Shown: in pieces, positions 45,714 to 53,578 of the stretch
Layout of the letters: each line of letters starts with the position of its first letter
How positions within the stretch are numbered: the first letter of the stretch is position 1
NCBI RefSeq assembly: GCF_000376845.1
Contig: NZ_AQXY01000031.1
Coordinates: 62,001 to 126,000, forward strand
DNA: 64,000 nt
Source: Thioalkalivibrio sp. ALE14
GTDB lineage: Bacteria; Pseudomonadota; Gammaproteobacteria; Ectothiorhodospirales; Ectothiorhodospiraceae
Reading direction: 5' to 3'
Position numbers and translations under genes: made by a program
The notes under the pieces: generated by a model
Database searches by the model: none
The model's input: only the letters and a program-made list of their open reading frames with translations
Told to the model about the DNA's origin: nothing

Positions 45714-46793
45714 ATGCGTCTACGCGTCATCGATTTCGGCCAGCAGCCGGCCGTTCGCTCCCAGGCCGTCTACCACGGCATTGCCGAGGCCATGGGCAAG
45801 GACGACGATCCGGTGCTTACCCTGGTCAACCCCGACGACCCCTATGTCTGCGTCGGGTTGCATCAGGAGATTGCCCTGGAGGCCGACGAGGAATACTGCA
45901 AGGAAAAGAACCTGCCGATCATCCGCCGTCATGTCGGCGGCGGCGCGGTGTATCTGGATCACAACCAGATGTTCTTCCACTTCATCTACCCGTCGTCGAA
46001 GGCGCCGCGTATCGTCTCCGACATCTACAAGAAGTTCATCGACCCGGTGATCAACACCTATCAGGACCTGGGCGTGAACGCGACCTTCCGTCCGGTCAAC
46101 GACATCCACGTGGACGGCCGCAAGATCGGCGGCACGGGTGCGGCGAGTATCGGCAACGCAACGGTGATGGTCGGCAGCTTCATGTTCGACTTCGACACCG
46201 CGACCATGGCGCGTTGCCTCAAGGTCCCTTCGGAGAAGTTCCGCGACAAGCTGCGCGCCGGCATGGAGGACTACATCACCACGCTGTCACGCGAACTCGG
46301 CGAGATGCCGGCCCGCGAGACCGTGCGCGACGCCTTCCTGAAACGGGTGGCCAGCGATCTCGACGTCGAGGTCGAGTTGAGCGAGCCCACCGCCGAGGAA
46401 ACCGCCGCCATCGAGGAACAGATGGCCGAGCTCACGGACCCTGAATGGACCTACCGCAAGGGCCGCAAATTCGTGGAGATGGGCGTCAAGATCGCCGCGG
46501 GCACCCACCTGACCGAGGGGGCCCACAAGGCCGCCGGCGGCCTGATCCGGGCCCAGCTCATGGAGAAGGACGATCACATCGCGGATCTCCTGCTGTCCGG
46601 CGATTTCACCGTCTTCCCGGAAGACGGCATGGACCGCATCGCCGATGCACTGCACGGCCTGCCGCTGGACCAGGAGGCCCTGCAAACCGCCGCGATCTCC
46701 TGCATGCAGGAGATCGGCCTGGATGCCCCGGGTATCGAACCCGGCGACATCGCCACCGCGATCCTGGCCTGCGTCCACCGCGAACCGCACTGA
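45714..46793 (+). CDS. Lipoate-protein ligase, sulfur-oxidiser type
   Basis: This 359-residue protein has the biotin/lipoate ligase fold. RRHVGGGAVYLD (71-82) is the lipoyl-AMP loop and the conserved Lys137 lies in DGRKIGGTGAAS. Residues about 240-359 form a C-terminal accessory domain with EWTYRKGRKF, as in bipartite LplA. The wording of these motifs matches ligases that lipoylate the LbpA proteins of the sHdr sulfur-oxidation pathway rather than housekeeping LplA. No lbpA or hdr gene is in this window, so assignment to that pathway is an inference. It follows the TonB receptor by 44 bases and ends at a strong terminator. Confidence 0.85.
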   Translation: MRLRVIDFGQQPAVRSQAVYHGIAEAMGKDDDPVLTLVNPDDPYVCVGLHQEIALEADEEYCKEKNLPIIRRHVGGGAVYLDHNQMFFHFIYPSSKAPRIVSDIYKKFIDPVINTYQDLGVNATFRPVNDIHVDGRKIGGTGAASIGNATVMVGSFMFDFDTATMARCLKVPSEKFRDKLRAGMEDYITTLSRELGEMPARETVRDAFLKRVASDLDVEVELSEPTAEETAAIEEQMAELTDPEWTYRKGRKFVEMGVKIAAGTHLTEGAHKAAGGLIRAQLMEKDDHIADLLLSGDFTVFPEDGMDRIADALHGLPLDQEALQTAAISCMQEIGLDAPGIEPGDIATAILACVHREPH

Positions 46794-46822
46794 TCACCCC
46801 CGCTCCACCGGAGGTGCAAACG

Positions 46823-46860
46823 AAAACGGCCGGCGTCCTGCAAGGGGCGCCGGCCGTTTT
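46823..46860. terminator. Bidirectional terminator between the lipoate ligase and arsR-type genes
   Basis: A 13-base perfect stem AAAACGGCCGGCG/CGCCGGCCGTTTT with a 12-base loop lies between convergent genes and has A and T tracts on both sides. Confidence 0.92.
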
Positions 46861-46890
46861 GTCATGCCGCGTATCCCGGTGGTGCGCTGA

Positions 46891-47244
46891 TCAAGCCGAG
46901 TCGAGGAACTCGGCACGGCTGGGCGCGGTAGCTAGCCGCGCCCGGTCCCCCGCATAGGGCTCCGCTCCCGCCGCCGCACGTTCGGCGGCCTGCAGGGTCG
47001 CGCCCGCCCATTCCGGGAAATCGGACGCAATCCGGTAATAGATCCAGTTGCTCTCCCGCCGCGTCCGCACCACCTTGTGCTGACGCAAGGCCGCCAGGTG
47101 ACGCGACACCTTCGGCTGGGACATCTCCAGAGAATGCGTCAGCTCGCACACACACAGTTCCCCTTCCGCCTGCATCAGCAACAGCGACCGCAGCCGTGTC
47201 TCGTCCGCCAGCAGGTTGAACAAATCCGTTGGTTTAAGCGACAT
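46891..47244 (-). CDS. ArsR-family transcriptional repressor
   Basis: This 117-residue winged-helix regulator has ELCVCELT at 29-36, with Cys31 and Cys33 matching the arsenic/antimony site of ArsR, and the recognition helix MSQPKVSRHLAALR at 41-54. It likely represses genes until As(III) or a similar soft ligand binds. No arsenic-resistance genes are nearby, so its target is elsewhere or itself. The ATG at 47244 is the family-consistent start (MSLKPTDLFNLLADETRLR); the longer open frame upstream was rejected. Confidence 0.9.
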   Translation of the reverse strand: MSLKPTDLFNLLADETRLRSLLLMQAEGELCVCELTHSLEMSQPKVSRHLAALRQHKVVRTRRESNWIYYRIASDFPEWAGATLQAAERAAAGAEPYAGDRARLATAPSRAEFLDSA

Positions 47245-47594
47245 ATTGCATCCAGCAAAGCAGGGTTGGCGAACTATATCCCGACAACGCAGGTTGGGCA
47301 ATTCGACCGAGCCAGCCATATGCGGCCCCACCGGTAAGACGCAGCGAGCCCATCGGATATTTCGGCTCCGCCCCAAAACGATACGATCCGCCCGCGCGCC
47401 TGGCCTCCAAACGAGGGATGATCCGCAACACGTTCGATCTCGTCCCCGCACAGGAACGACTGCCAGGCAGGGACGCTCCCAAGAAAGTCCCGAAGTTTTC
47501 GCTTGTTAGGGCTACGATTCGTGTATGATGCCGGGTTGGCAGTTGCCATCCGATTTTCGCCGGGCCTTTGTTTCCGGCCTGTGTGAGTATCCCA
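47245..47594. promoter_or_regulatory. 350-base divergent intergenic region (arsR-like / deaD) with a deaD promoter
   Basis: No gene is evident. On the plus strand, TTGTTA (47503-47508) and TATGAT (47524-47529), 15 bases apart, could be the deaD promoter, giving a leader of about 60 bases rich in TTTT and GGC tracts. On the minus strand, a TATAGT-like sequence near 47270-47275 could be the -10 of the ArsR-type gene. The leader of deaD may carry cold-shock control, as in other bacteria, but no specific element is identifiable. Confidence 0.45.
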
Positions 47595-49550
47595 ATGTCA
47601 GATTCCCCCTCCTTCGCCCAGCTCGGGCTTTCCGAGTCGCTGGTTCGTGCCCTGTCGAATATGGGCTTTTCCACCCCCACCCCGGTACAGGGCGCCTGCA
47701 TCCCCGCGCTTCTGGCGGGGCGTGATGTCCTGGGCGAGGCTCAAACCGGTACCGGCAAGACCGGCGCCTTTGGCCTGCCACTGATCGACCTCATCGACGC
47801 CACCCAGCGCGTTCCGCAAGCGCTCGTGCTGGCCCCGACCCGCGAACTGGCCAACCAGGTGGCCGGCGCGCTGACCGAATTCGCGGCCGGTTTTGCCAGC
47901 ATCGACGTCCTGCCGGTCTACGGCGGCCAGCCGATGGGCGAGCAGCTGCGCGCCCTGCGCAAGGGTCCGCAGATCGTGGTCGGCACCCCCGGGCGCGTCG
48001 TGGATCACATCAAGCGTGGCACGCTGAATCTCGACGCCCTGCGCGTCGTGGTGCTGGACGAGGCCGACGAGATGTTGCGCATGGGCTTTGTCGAGGAGAT
48101 CGAGTGGATCCTCGAGCAGACCCCCGATACCCGTCAGACCACCCTGTTCTCGGCCACCATGCCGGCGCCCATTCGCCGCATTGCGCACCGTCACATGCGC
48201 GAGCCGGAAGAGATCAAGATCGGTGCCGGCAACGAGGCGGGTACCGATATCGACCAGAGCTACTGCCTGGTCGACGCCCGTCACAAGCTGGAGGCCCTGA
48301 CGCGCCTGATGGAGACCGAAGACGGCCTGGACGGTGCGGTCGTCTTCGCCCGCACCAAGGCCTCCACGGTCGAGATCGCCGACGCCCTCGGTCAGGCCGG
48401 CATTGCCGCCTCGGCCCTGAATGGCGACATGGAACAGGGCGAGCGCGAGCGGGTCGTCAGCGACCTGCGCGACGGCCGTCTGGACGTGATCGTGGCGACC
48501 GACGTGGCCGCCCGCGGCATCGATGTGCCGCGCATCAGCCACGTCTTCAACTTCGATGCCCCCGGCGATGCCGAGGTCTACGTGCACCGCATTGGCCGTA
48601 CCGGCCGCGCCGGGCGCAAGGGCCGCGCGATCCTGTTCTTGGAGCCGCGCAAGCGTCGCATGCTGAAGGACATCGAGCGCCTCACCGGCAAGCCGGTGCG
48701 CGAACAACCGCTGCCCGACCGCCAGGCCGTCCAGGCGCGACGCGAAGGTCGTTTCGCCGAGCGCGTGCAGGCCTTGCTGGGCAGCGAACAGGCCAGCGCA
48801 CACGAGGCTCTGGTCGAGCGTCTGCTGGCCAACGGCGATGTATCCGAACGCGAACTGGCGACGGCCCTGGTCGCCCTGGCGACGGCCGGTAGCCCGCTGG
48901 ACGCGAATGCCCAAAAAGGCAACGATCCGCTGCTGGCCGCCGCGCGTGCACCCTATTCCGAGCGTGACAGCCACCGTCGCGACTCGAAGCCGCGCGGTGC
49001 GCGTCCGTCACGCGGCAAGGATCGCGAGCCGGAAGCCGACATGGTGCGCTACTACATGCCCGTGGGGCGCAATAATGGTGTGGCCCCGGGTGCCATCGTC
49101 GGCGCACTGGCGAACGAAGGCGGCCTGAACGGTCGCGACATCGGCCGCATCGGCCTGCGCGACGACCACAGCCACGTTGATCTTCCGGCCTCGCTTGATG
49201 AAGCCGCGATTCAGCGCCTGGGCAATATCCACGTGGCCAATCGCAAGCTGGAGCTGAGCCGCCAGGCACCCCGACCGGGCCAGGCTGCCAACCAGGAAGA
49301 CGCACGTCCGGCTACCCCGCGCAAGCCGAGTAAGCCGCGCAACGAGCGGGCTGAATCGAGCAACACGAAGCCCAAGTCCTTCGCCAAGCCGGCCCCGGCC
49401 AAACGCGGACCGGCACCGGCCAACCGCAAGCGTCCGGCCTATGCCGCGCCCGGAAAACGGCCTGCCTCCAAGGGGGCAGGCGCGGCGAAAAAATCGGGCT
49501 CGCGCGCGGATGGCACGCTGATGATCAAGCGCAAGGCCGCCAACGGCTAG
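47595..49550 (+). CDS. deaD: DEAD-box RNA helicase DeaD/CsdA
   Basis: This 651-residue helicase unwinds RNA in ribosome assembly and mRNA decay, especially in the cold. Motifs seen are the Q motif (FSTPTPVQGACIP), AQTGTGKTGAF, PTRELA, DEADEML, SATMP, ATDVAARGIDVPRI and HRIGRTGRAGRKG. The DeaD-specific RNA-binding domain is at about 480-550 (RYYMPVGRNNGVAPGAIVGAL). A basic Lys/Arg/Pro/Ala tail covers the last 90 residues. Length and domain order match CsdA. It has a strong terminator. Confidence 0.95.
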   Translation: MSDSPSFAQLGLSESLVRALSNMGFSTPTPVQGACIPALLAGRDVLGEAQTGTGKTGAFGLPLIDLIDATQRVPQALVLAPTRELANQVAGALTEFAAGFASIDVLPVYGGQPMGEQLRALRKGPQIVVGTPGRVVDHIKRGTLNLDALRVVVLDEADEMLRMGFVEEIEWILEQTPDTRQTTLFSATMPAPIRRIAHRHMREPEEIKIGAGNEAGTDIDQSYCLVDARHKLEALTRLMETEDGLDGAVVFARTKASTVEIADALGQAGIAASALNGDMEQGERERVVSDLRDGRLDVIVATDVAARGIDVPRISHVFNFDAPGDAEVYVHRIGRTGRAGRKGRAILFLEPRKRRMLKDIERLTGKPVREQPLPDRQAVQARREGRFAERVQALLGSEQASAHEALVERLLANGDVSERELATALVALATAGSPLDANAQKGNDPLLAAARAPYSERDSHRRDSKPRGARPSRGKDREPEADMVRYYMPVGRNNGVAPGAIVGALANEGGLNGRDIGRIGLRDDHSHVDLPASLDEAAIQRLGNIHVANRKLELSRQAPRPGQAANQEDARPATPRKPSKPRNERAESSNTKPKSFAKPAPAKRGPAPANRKRPAYAAPGKRPASKGAGAAKKSGSRADGTLMIKRKAANG

Positions 49551-49574
49551 CATAGCGGGTAGCGCCCCACGACC

Positions 49575-49612
49575 AACGCCCGCGGCCTCCGCAAGGAGCC
49601 GCGGGCGTTTCT
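49575..49612 (+). terminator. Rho-independent terminator after deaD
   Basis: A 12-base stem AACGCCCGCGGC/GCCGCGGGCGTT is followed by a short T tract. It also lies just after the stop of the convergent DUF302 gene and may serve both. Confidence 0.85.
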
Positions 49613-49623
49613 ATTGGCGGGAC

Positions 49624-50142
49624 TCAGAAGTCGCCGGTGCGTCCCGCCTCGACGATGCTGTAGATCGTGTCCCGGACCTCGCGCGCGGTCGCCTCGAGAT
49701 CCTCGGGGAGATCCGTCGCGTGCAGCATCATGTCCATGTTGGTGGTCACGATCCAGCCCTGGCCCTCACCGTCTTCCACCACCGCGATGCGGCAGGGCAG
49801 GAAGCTGGCGAAGATGATGTCGTGCTGCACCATCTGGTTCGCAATCAGCGCATCGCAGAACGCCAGGATACGCATGTAGTTGCCCTCGCCTCCCATGGCC
49901 TGCACCTGATCCGACAGAGGGAGGTCGGCCACTTCCTGGAAGTTGCGCAGGTTCGCCCGTAGCTTCATCGACTCGATGGCGTCCTCGATACTCACGCCAT
50001 CCTCGATGCGGACCAGTTCCACGCTGTGGCGGACCATCTGCTGCAACGTCTCGCGATCGAACTCCTCGACGTCTCCGGAATCGGAGGCCCCCAGGGGGAA
50101 CGGCAGCAGCATCAACAGCAAAACCAGCATCCAGACTCTCAT
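49624..50142 (-). CDS. Exported DUF302 protein
   Basis: This 172-residue protein has a short signal peptide (MRVWMLVLLLMLLPFPLGAS) and a DUF302 core: YMRILAFCDALIANQMVQH and FASFLPCRIAVVEDGEGQG, then WIVTTNMDMML. Two cysteines lie at positions matching those of the other DUF302 gene (31433-31951), but overall similarity is low. AGGAG precedes the ATG at 50142; a start 36 bases upstream would weaken the signal sequence. It is transcribed alone. Confidence 0.87.
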   Translation of the reverse strand: MRVWMLVLLLMLLPFPLGASDSGDVEEFDRETLQQMVRHSVELVRIEDGVSIEDAIESMKLRANLRNFQEVADLPLSDQVQAMGGEGNYMRILAFCDALIANQMVQHDIIFASFLPCRIAVVEDGEGQGWIVTTNMDMMLHATDLPEDLEATAREVRDTIYSIVEAGRTGDF

Positions 50143-50239
50143 CGCGCACTCCTTTTTCGGGTGGACGGGAGGGCTCACCGGCCAGGACGGCTTGTGACCT
50201 CTTCCCCCGTGAATCTAGATCATATGGATGCACTTGAAC

Positions 50240-50269
50240 GGATCTCCCACGCCGGGAAGCGGGAGATCC
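50240..50269 (-). terminator. Hairpin after the TPMT-family gene
   Basis: A 9-base stem GGATCTCCC/GGGAGATCC lies 36 bases after the stop of the methyltransferase gene on the minus strand. It lacks a clear T tract, so it may be a weak terminator or an mRNA-protecting hairpin. Confidence 0.45.
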
Positions 50270-50304
50270 TCGACCACAGTCCGGCTGTCTCCCGCCGCTT
50301 GCCG

Positions 50305-50925
50305 CTACCGCCGGAGCAAACGGTACAGCTGCTCGTACTTGCCGTTCGTGTGGTCGGTGCGCCCGACGTCATCGCGCCACTCCCAGTGGTCGGACGTGAA
50401 CAGCGCGCGCATGTCCGGCAAGGCACAATGGAAGGGTGGACCACCCTCGCGCCCGGTCTGCATGAAACATGCGAAGAGTTCGCCCCCCGGCCGCAACCAG
50501 GCATGCAACTGATGCTCGTAGGCTGGCCACTGGTCGGGTGGCAGCGCGCAAAGGGATGTTTGCTCGTAGACCCCGTCTGCCGGAGTCTCGGGCTGCCAGG
50601 CGAGCATATCGGCCTGGACCACTTCAGCTTCCAGCCCGGCCTGGCTCACTTCCCGCCGCAGCTGCCGCACCGGGGTTGGCGCCACGTCCAGCCCCACCAC
50701 ATGGAATCCCCGGCCGGCCAGCGCCGGAACCTCGTGGCCAAACCCGCAACCCGGCACCACGATGCGGGCGCCGGGTTGCAGCGCCGTCACCTCCATCCAC
50801 CGCTCCAGCGACGGGCTGGGCCCGCCCCGATCCCAGCGGGTGGAGCCCGCCTGGTAGCGGGCCTCCCAGTCCGCCTCGGCATCAAGAGCGGCGGAAGCAA
50901 CAGGTGCATTCTCGGAATTTGGCAT
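50305..50925 (-). CDS. TPMT-family SAM-dependent methyltransferase
   Basis: This 206-residue protein resembles thiopurine S-methyltransferase-family enzymes. YQAGSTRWDRGGPSPSL is the N-terminal substrate-side motif, RIVVPGCGFGHEV is motif I, and VYEQTSLCALPP is the family's characteristic loop. Bacterial relatives methylate tellurite, selenite, thiols or halides; the substrate is not determined here. It is divergent from the MBL-fold gene. Confidence 0.87.
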   Translation of the reverse strand: MPNSENAPVASAALDAEADWEARYQAGSTRWDRGGPSPSLERWMEVTALQPGARIVVPGCGFGHEVPALAGRGFHVVGLDVAPTPVRQLRREVSQAGLEAEVVQADMLAWQPETPADGVYEQTSLCALPPDQWPAYEHQLHAWLRPGGELFACFMQTGREGGPPFHCALPDMRALFTSDHWEWRDDVGRTDHTNGKYEQLYRLLRR

Positions 50926-50999
50926 CGGGCTGGTTCTCGGAACAGGATGGTTGGCTCATGGACCATACCAAACCCCGAACGATTCCCGGAGACGCGCCG

Positions 51000-51707
51000 A
51001 TGGACCGCCATAACCTTCCCTACCGAATCCACCGCCAGGAACTCGGCCCGATGGAGAATTTCGTCTACCTGATCGAGGATCGCGCCAGCCACCGCGGCGC
51101 CGTGGTCGACCCCGCCTGGGAACCCGAGGCGATCATCCGCCAGGCGCGCGAGAACGACGTCGAGATCTCCGACATCCTGCTGACCCACAGCCATCACGAT
51201 CACATCAACGGGGTCGAGGCGATCCTCGATCAGTACCCGAATGCTCGCCTGCACCTGCTCAAACCCGAAGCGGAGTTCTGGGGGAAGGCACTGGAACGCC
51301 CCGAGCTACACCACGGCGGAGACGACATGCGCCTGGGCGACACCGAAATCCGTTTCCTGCACACCCCCGGCCACACCCCCGGTTCCGCCTGCTTCCACAT
51401 GCCGGCCGGCGACGACCTGATTACCGGCGACACCCTGTTCGTGTTCGGCTGCGGCCGCTGCGACCTGGCCGGCGGCGACCCGGAACAGATGTTCCATACC
51501 CTGAACGGTCTTCGTGAAGGGCTTCCGGCCCACACGTGCATCCACCCGGGTCACAACTACGCGGAAAAGCCGGAATCCACACTGGAGGAGGAGGACGCGG
51601 GCAACCCCTTCCTGCACTTCCACGACAAGGACGACTTCGTCCACTACCGCATGGTCGAGCACGACCGCGTGCGCAGCACGCCTTATCAGCCCATCCCGCG
51701 ACGGTGA
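51000..51707 (+). CDS. Metallo-beta-lactamase-fold hydrolase, glyoxalase II-like
   Basis: This 235-residue protein has metal ligands in THSHHDH (62-68), HTPGHTPGS, TGDTLF and HPGHNY, all present. VFGCGRCDLAGGDPEQMFHTL is the glyoxalase II/YcbL-like middle section. Substrates in the family include S-lactoylglutathione, persulfides and other thioesters; this sequence lacks the specific persulfide-dioxygenase pattern as far as I can tell. The ATG at 51000 has GGAG upstream; an ATG at 50958 is an alternative. Confidence 0.88.
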   Translation: MDRHNLPYRIHRQELGPMENFVYLIEDRASHRGAVVDPAWEPEAIIRQARENDVEISDILLTHSHHDHINGVEAILDQYPNARLHLLKPEAEFWGKALERPELHHGGDDMRLGDTEIRFLHTPGHTPGSACFHMPAGDDLITGDTLFVFGCGRCDLAGGDPEQMFHTLNGLREGLPAHTCIHPGHNYAEKPESTLEEEDAGNPFLHFHDKDDFVHYRMVEHDRVRSTPYQPIPRR

Positions 51708-51742
51708 GAACGATCGAAAGACACAGAATCCTTCCCGACGGC

Positions 51743-51771
51743 TTGCATCCCCCGGGGTCAATCGCGATAAT
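51743..51771 (+). promoter_or_regulatory. Promoter of tRNA-Arg
   Basis: TTGCAT (51743-51748) and GATAAT (51766-51771) are 17 bases apart, with the tRNA starting 17 bases after the -10. Confidence 0.68.
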
Positions 51772-51788
51772 GCGCGCCTTCAGACGAT

Positions 51789-51865
51789 GCGCCCGTAGCT
51801 CAGCTGGATAGAGTACCTGGCTACGAACCAGGTGGTCGGAGGTTCGAATCCTTCCGGGCGCGCCA
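51789..51865 (+). tRNA. tRNA-Arg (anticodon ACG)
   Basis: The 77-base cloverleaf has acceptor GCGCCCG/CGGGCGC, D-arm GCTCAGCTGGATAGAGT, anticodon loop CTACGAA with ACG, T-arm GGAGGTTCGAATCCTTC, and an encoded CCA. A34 is expected to be edited to inosine to read CGU, CGC and CGA. Its 3' end and terminator are duplicated 181 bases downstream. Confidence 0.96.
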
Positions 51866-51909
51866 TATTCCTGAGAGAGGGCACCCACATCCGGGTGCCC
51901 TTTTTCGTT
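51848..51909 (+). repeat. Direct repeat, copy 1: tRNA-Arg 3' end plus terminator
   Basis: This 62-base segment runs from the T-arm of tRNA-Arg through CCA and the terminator. It matches 52029-52090 with three mismatches, all in or near the terminator loop and stem. Duplication of a tRNA 3' end is the classic result of site-specific integration. Confidence 0.88.
51879..51905 (+). terminator. Rho-independent terminator of tRNA-Arg
   Basis: The stem GGGCACCC/GGGTGCCC with a 6-base loop is followed by TTTTT, 14 bases after the CCA. Confidence 0.92.
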
Positions 51910-52196
51910 TGGGCCAGCACAAAGGATTCGAACCTCCGTCCAACAATACGGTTCGATCCCGAGCGCAGCGAGGAACGTGTCGGCCCACGGCCGACACCCG
52001 GAAGGGCAAGACGCGCAACGTCGCCGCCATCCTTCCGGGCGCGCCATATTCCTGAGAGAGGGCACCCGCATTCGGGCGCCCTTTTTCGTTCCGGACTGTA
52101 TGAAGGCTGCAAGCCTTAATCGGATATTCCGGTTAGACCCGAATTGGTGTTATGAAGCGTCGGCCACACGCCGCCGTGCGGCGTCCTCCAAACGCT
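51910..52196. other. Non-coding stretch with tRNA fragments
   Basis: No gene is seen. It contains a 17-base inverted copy of the tRNA-Arg T-arm (51922-51938, against 51837-51853), a perfect 9-base hairpin GTGTCGGCC/GGCCGACAC (51977-51997), the second copy of the tRNA 3' end (52029-52090), and about 105 bases with no further structure that I recognise. It looks like a scar of integration or rearrangement next to the tRNA. Confidence 0.6.
52029..52090 (+). repeat. Direct repeat, copy 2: displaced tRNA-Arg 3' end (possible att site)
   Basis: This copy starts with the last 18 bases of the tRNA including CCA and continues through the terminator (52060-52086), whose stem now has one A-C mismatch. 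It lacks the rest of the tRNA. It could be an att site left by a small or lost element. Confidence 0.8.
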
Positions 52197-52331
52197 TTAC
52201 GGCAACGATGCCAGGTAGTCACGCATCGCCTTCAGGTTCAGGCCCTTTTCCGTCAGCGAAACCCGTATGCGGCGCCGATCCGCGGGATCGGGATACCTGA
52301 GGACAACCTTGTGAGACTCCACCGCCGACGC
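52197..52331 (-). pseudogene. Remnant of a MarR-family regulator
   Basis: The last 45 codons of a minus-strand frame read RYPDPADRRRIRVSLTEKG, the wing and following helix of MarR regulators (consensus DPxDRRxxxVxLTxKG). The upstream helix-turn-helix half is absent: beyond 52331 the frame gives Gly/Trp-rich non-family sequence. The fragment lies next to the duplicated tRNA end, so it is probably debris from an inserted and decayed segment. Confidence 0.68.
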
Positions 52332-52425
52332 CCCGTGACAACCTTGCCCTACCCACCATCCGCCTTCTTGCCAGCCCCCGGCCCTGGTCATAGCGTGATC
52401 TCCGTACTCAGGCACGGATCGACCC

Positions 52426-52746
52426 ATGCGCCAAATATCTCCCCGGGAATTGCACGACTATCTCTCGCAGGCAACGAACCCGCCGAAGCTGCTGGATGTG
52501 CGCGAACCCTGGGAGTTTCGTCACTGCCGCATTGAAGGCTCGCAGCTGCTCCCGATGGGCCAGATCCCGACGGCATACCAGGATCTGAACCCGGAGGACG
52601 AAATCGTGGTGATCTGTCACCACGGCGTGCGCAGCCAGCAGGTGTGCGGTTTCCTCGCCCGCGTCGGGTTCAACAACGTGGTCAATCTGTCCGGCGGCAT
52701 CGATGCCTGGGCACGCGAGGTCGATCCTCACATGGCGACCTATTGA
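52426..52746 (+). CDS. Single-domain rhodanese
   Basis: This 106-residue sulfurtransferase has the active-site loop CHHGVRS (64-70) with nucleophile Cys64, and LLDVREPWEF as the N-terminal family motif. It resembles GlpE-type rhodaneses, which move sulfane sulfur from thiosulfate or persulfides to acceptors. It is cytoplasmic, with no signal peptide. A GT2 gene begins 13 bases later. In a sulfur oxidiser it could take part in persulfide handling with the DUF2892 proteins; that is inference. Confidence 0.93.
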   Translation: MRQISPRELHDYLSQATNPPKLLDVREPWEFRHCRIEGSQLLPMGQIPTAYQDLNPEDEIVVICHHGVRSQQVCGFLARVGFNNVVNLSGGIDAWAREVDPHMATY

Positions 52747-52759
52747 GCCTCGCCCCGGC

Positions 52760-53494
52760 GTGACCCGCGCCCCCGCCCTGTCCGTCATCGTCCCGGCCTG
52801 GAACGAAGCCGAGTGGCTGCCCCGCACCCTGGCGGCCGTTCAGGACGCGCTTGCGGGCTTCGATCGGCCCACCGAGATCATCGTGGTCGACAACGCCTCC
52901 ACGGACGCGACCCCGCAGATCGCGCAGCGCGCGGGCTGTCGCGTGATTTTCGAGCCGGAACGCAGGATCAGCCGCGCCCGCAATGCAGGGGCGGAGGCCG
53001 CCACCGGGGATTACCTGCTGTTCGTGGATGCCGATACCTGGCCGGATCGCGACCTGCTGCAGGACACCCTGAAGGCACTGGACAGCGGCCGCGTCTGCGG
53101 CGGCGGTGCCCGGGTAGATTTCGACCACCTGAATCACCACATCTACCGCTGGGGTGCCGGCGCCTGGAACGCGCTGGCGGCGCGCCTGAAGCTAGCCGCC
53201 GGCTGTTACGTCTTCTGTACCCGCGAGGCCTTCACCGCCGTCGGCGGCTTCAGCGAAACCGTGTACGCCGGGGAAGAGGTCTTCCTGTCGCGCGCCCTGC
53301 GCCGCTGGGGCCGGGCACACGGCCAGCGCGTGGAAATCCTGGACACCCCCGTGTTGACCTCCGGGCGCAAGGCGGACTGGTTTCACCCCGCGCGCCACAT
53401 CCTGGTCGTGCTGCAGGTCCTTCTGTTCCCCTGGAGCCTGCGCTCCCGTCGCCTCAGCTGGTTCTGGTACACCCGGCCGCGCCATCGCGACTGA
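52760..53494 (+). CDS. Family 2 glycosyltransferase
   Basis: This 244-residue GT-A protein starts at GTG (52760), directly before the first strand ALSVIVPAWNEAEWLPRTL. EIIVVDNASTDAT and LLFVDADTWPD contain the nucleotide-sugar and metal-binding Asp residues. GGFSETVYAGEEVFLSRAL is the acceptor-side ED-type motif. A hydrophobic, basic C-terminus (HILVVLQVLLFPWSLRSRR) suggests membrane association. The acceptor is unknown. It follows the rhodanese gene by 13 bases. Confidence 0.88.
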   Translation: MTRAPALSVIVPAWNEAEWLPRTLAAVQDALAGFDRPTEIIVVDNASTDATPQIAQRAGCRVIFEPERRISRARNAGAEAATGDYLLFVDADTWPDRDLLQDTLKALDSGRVCGGGARVDFDHLNHHIYRWGAGAWNALAARLKLAAGCYVFCTREAFTAVGGFSETVYAGEEVFLSRALRRWGRAHGQRVEILDTPVLTSGRKADWFHPARHILVVLQVLLFPWSLRSRRLSWFWYTRPRHRD

Positions 53495-53578
53495 ACGATC
53501 GCGGTGCCGTCGCCCCGCCGGGTTCGGTATACTGCGCGGTCTTTCGGTTCGCGCCCTGCACAGGAATCCCCGGACGCC

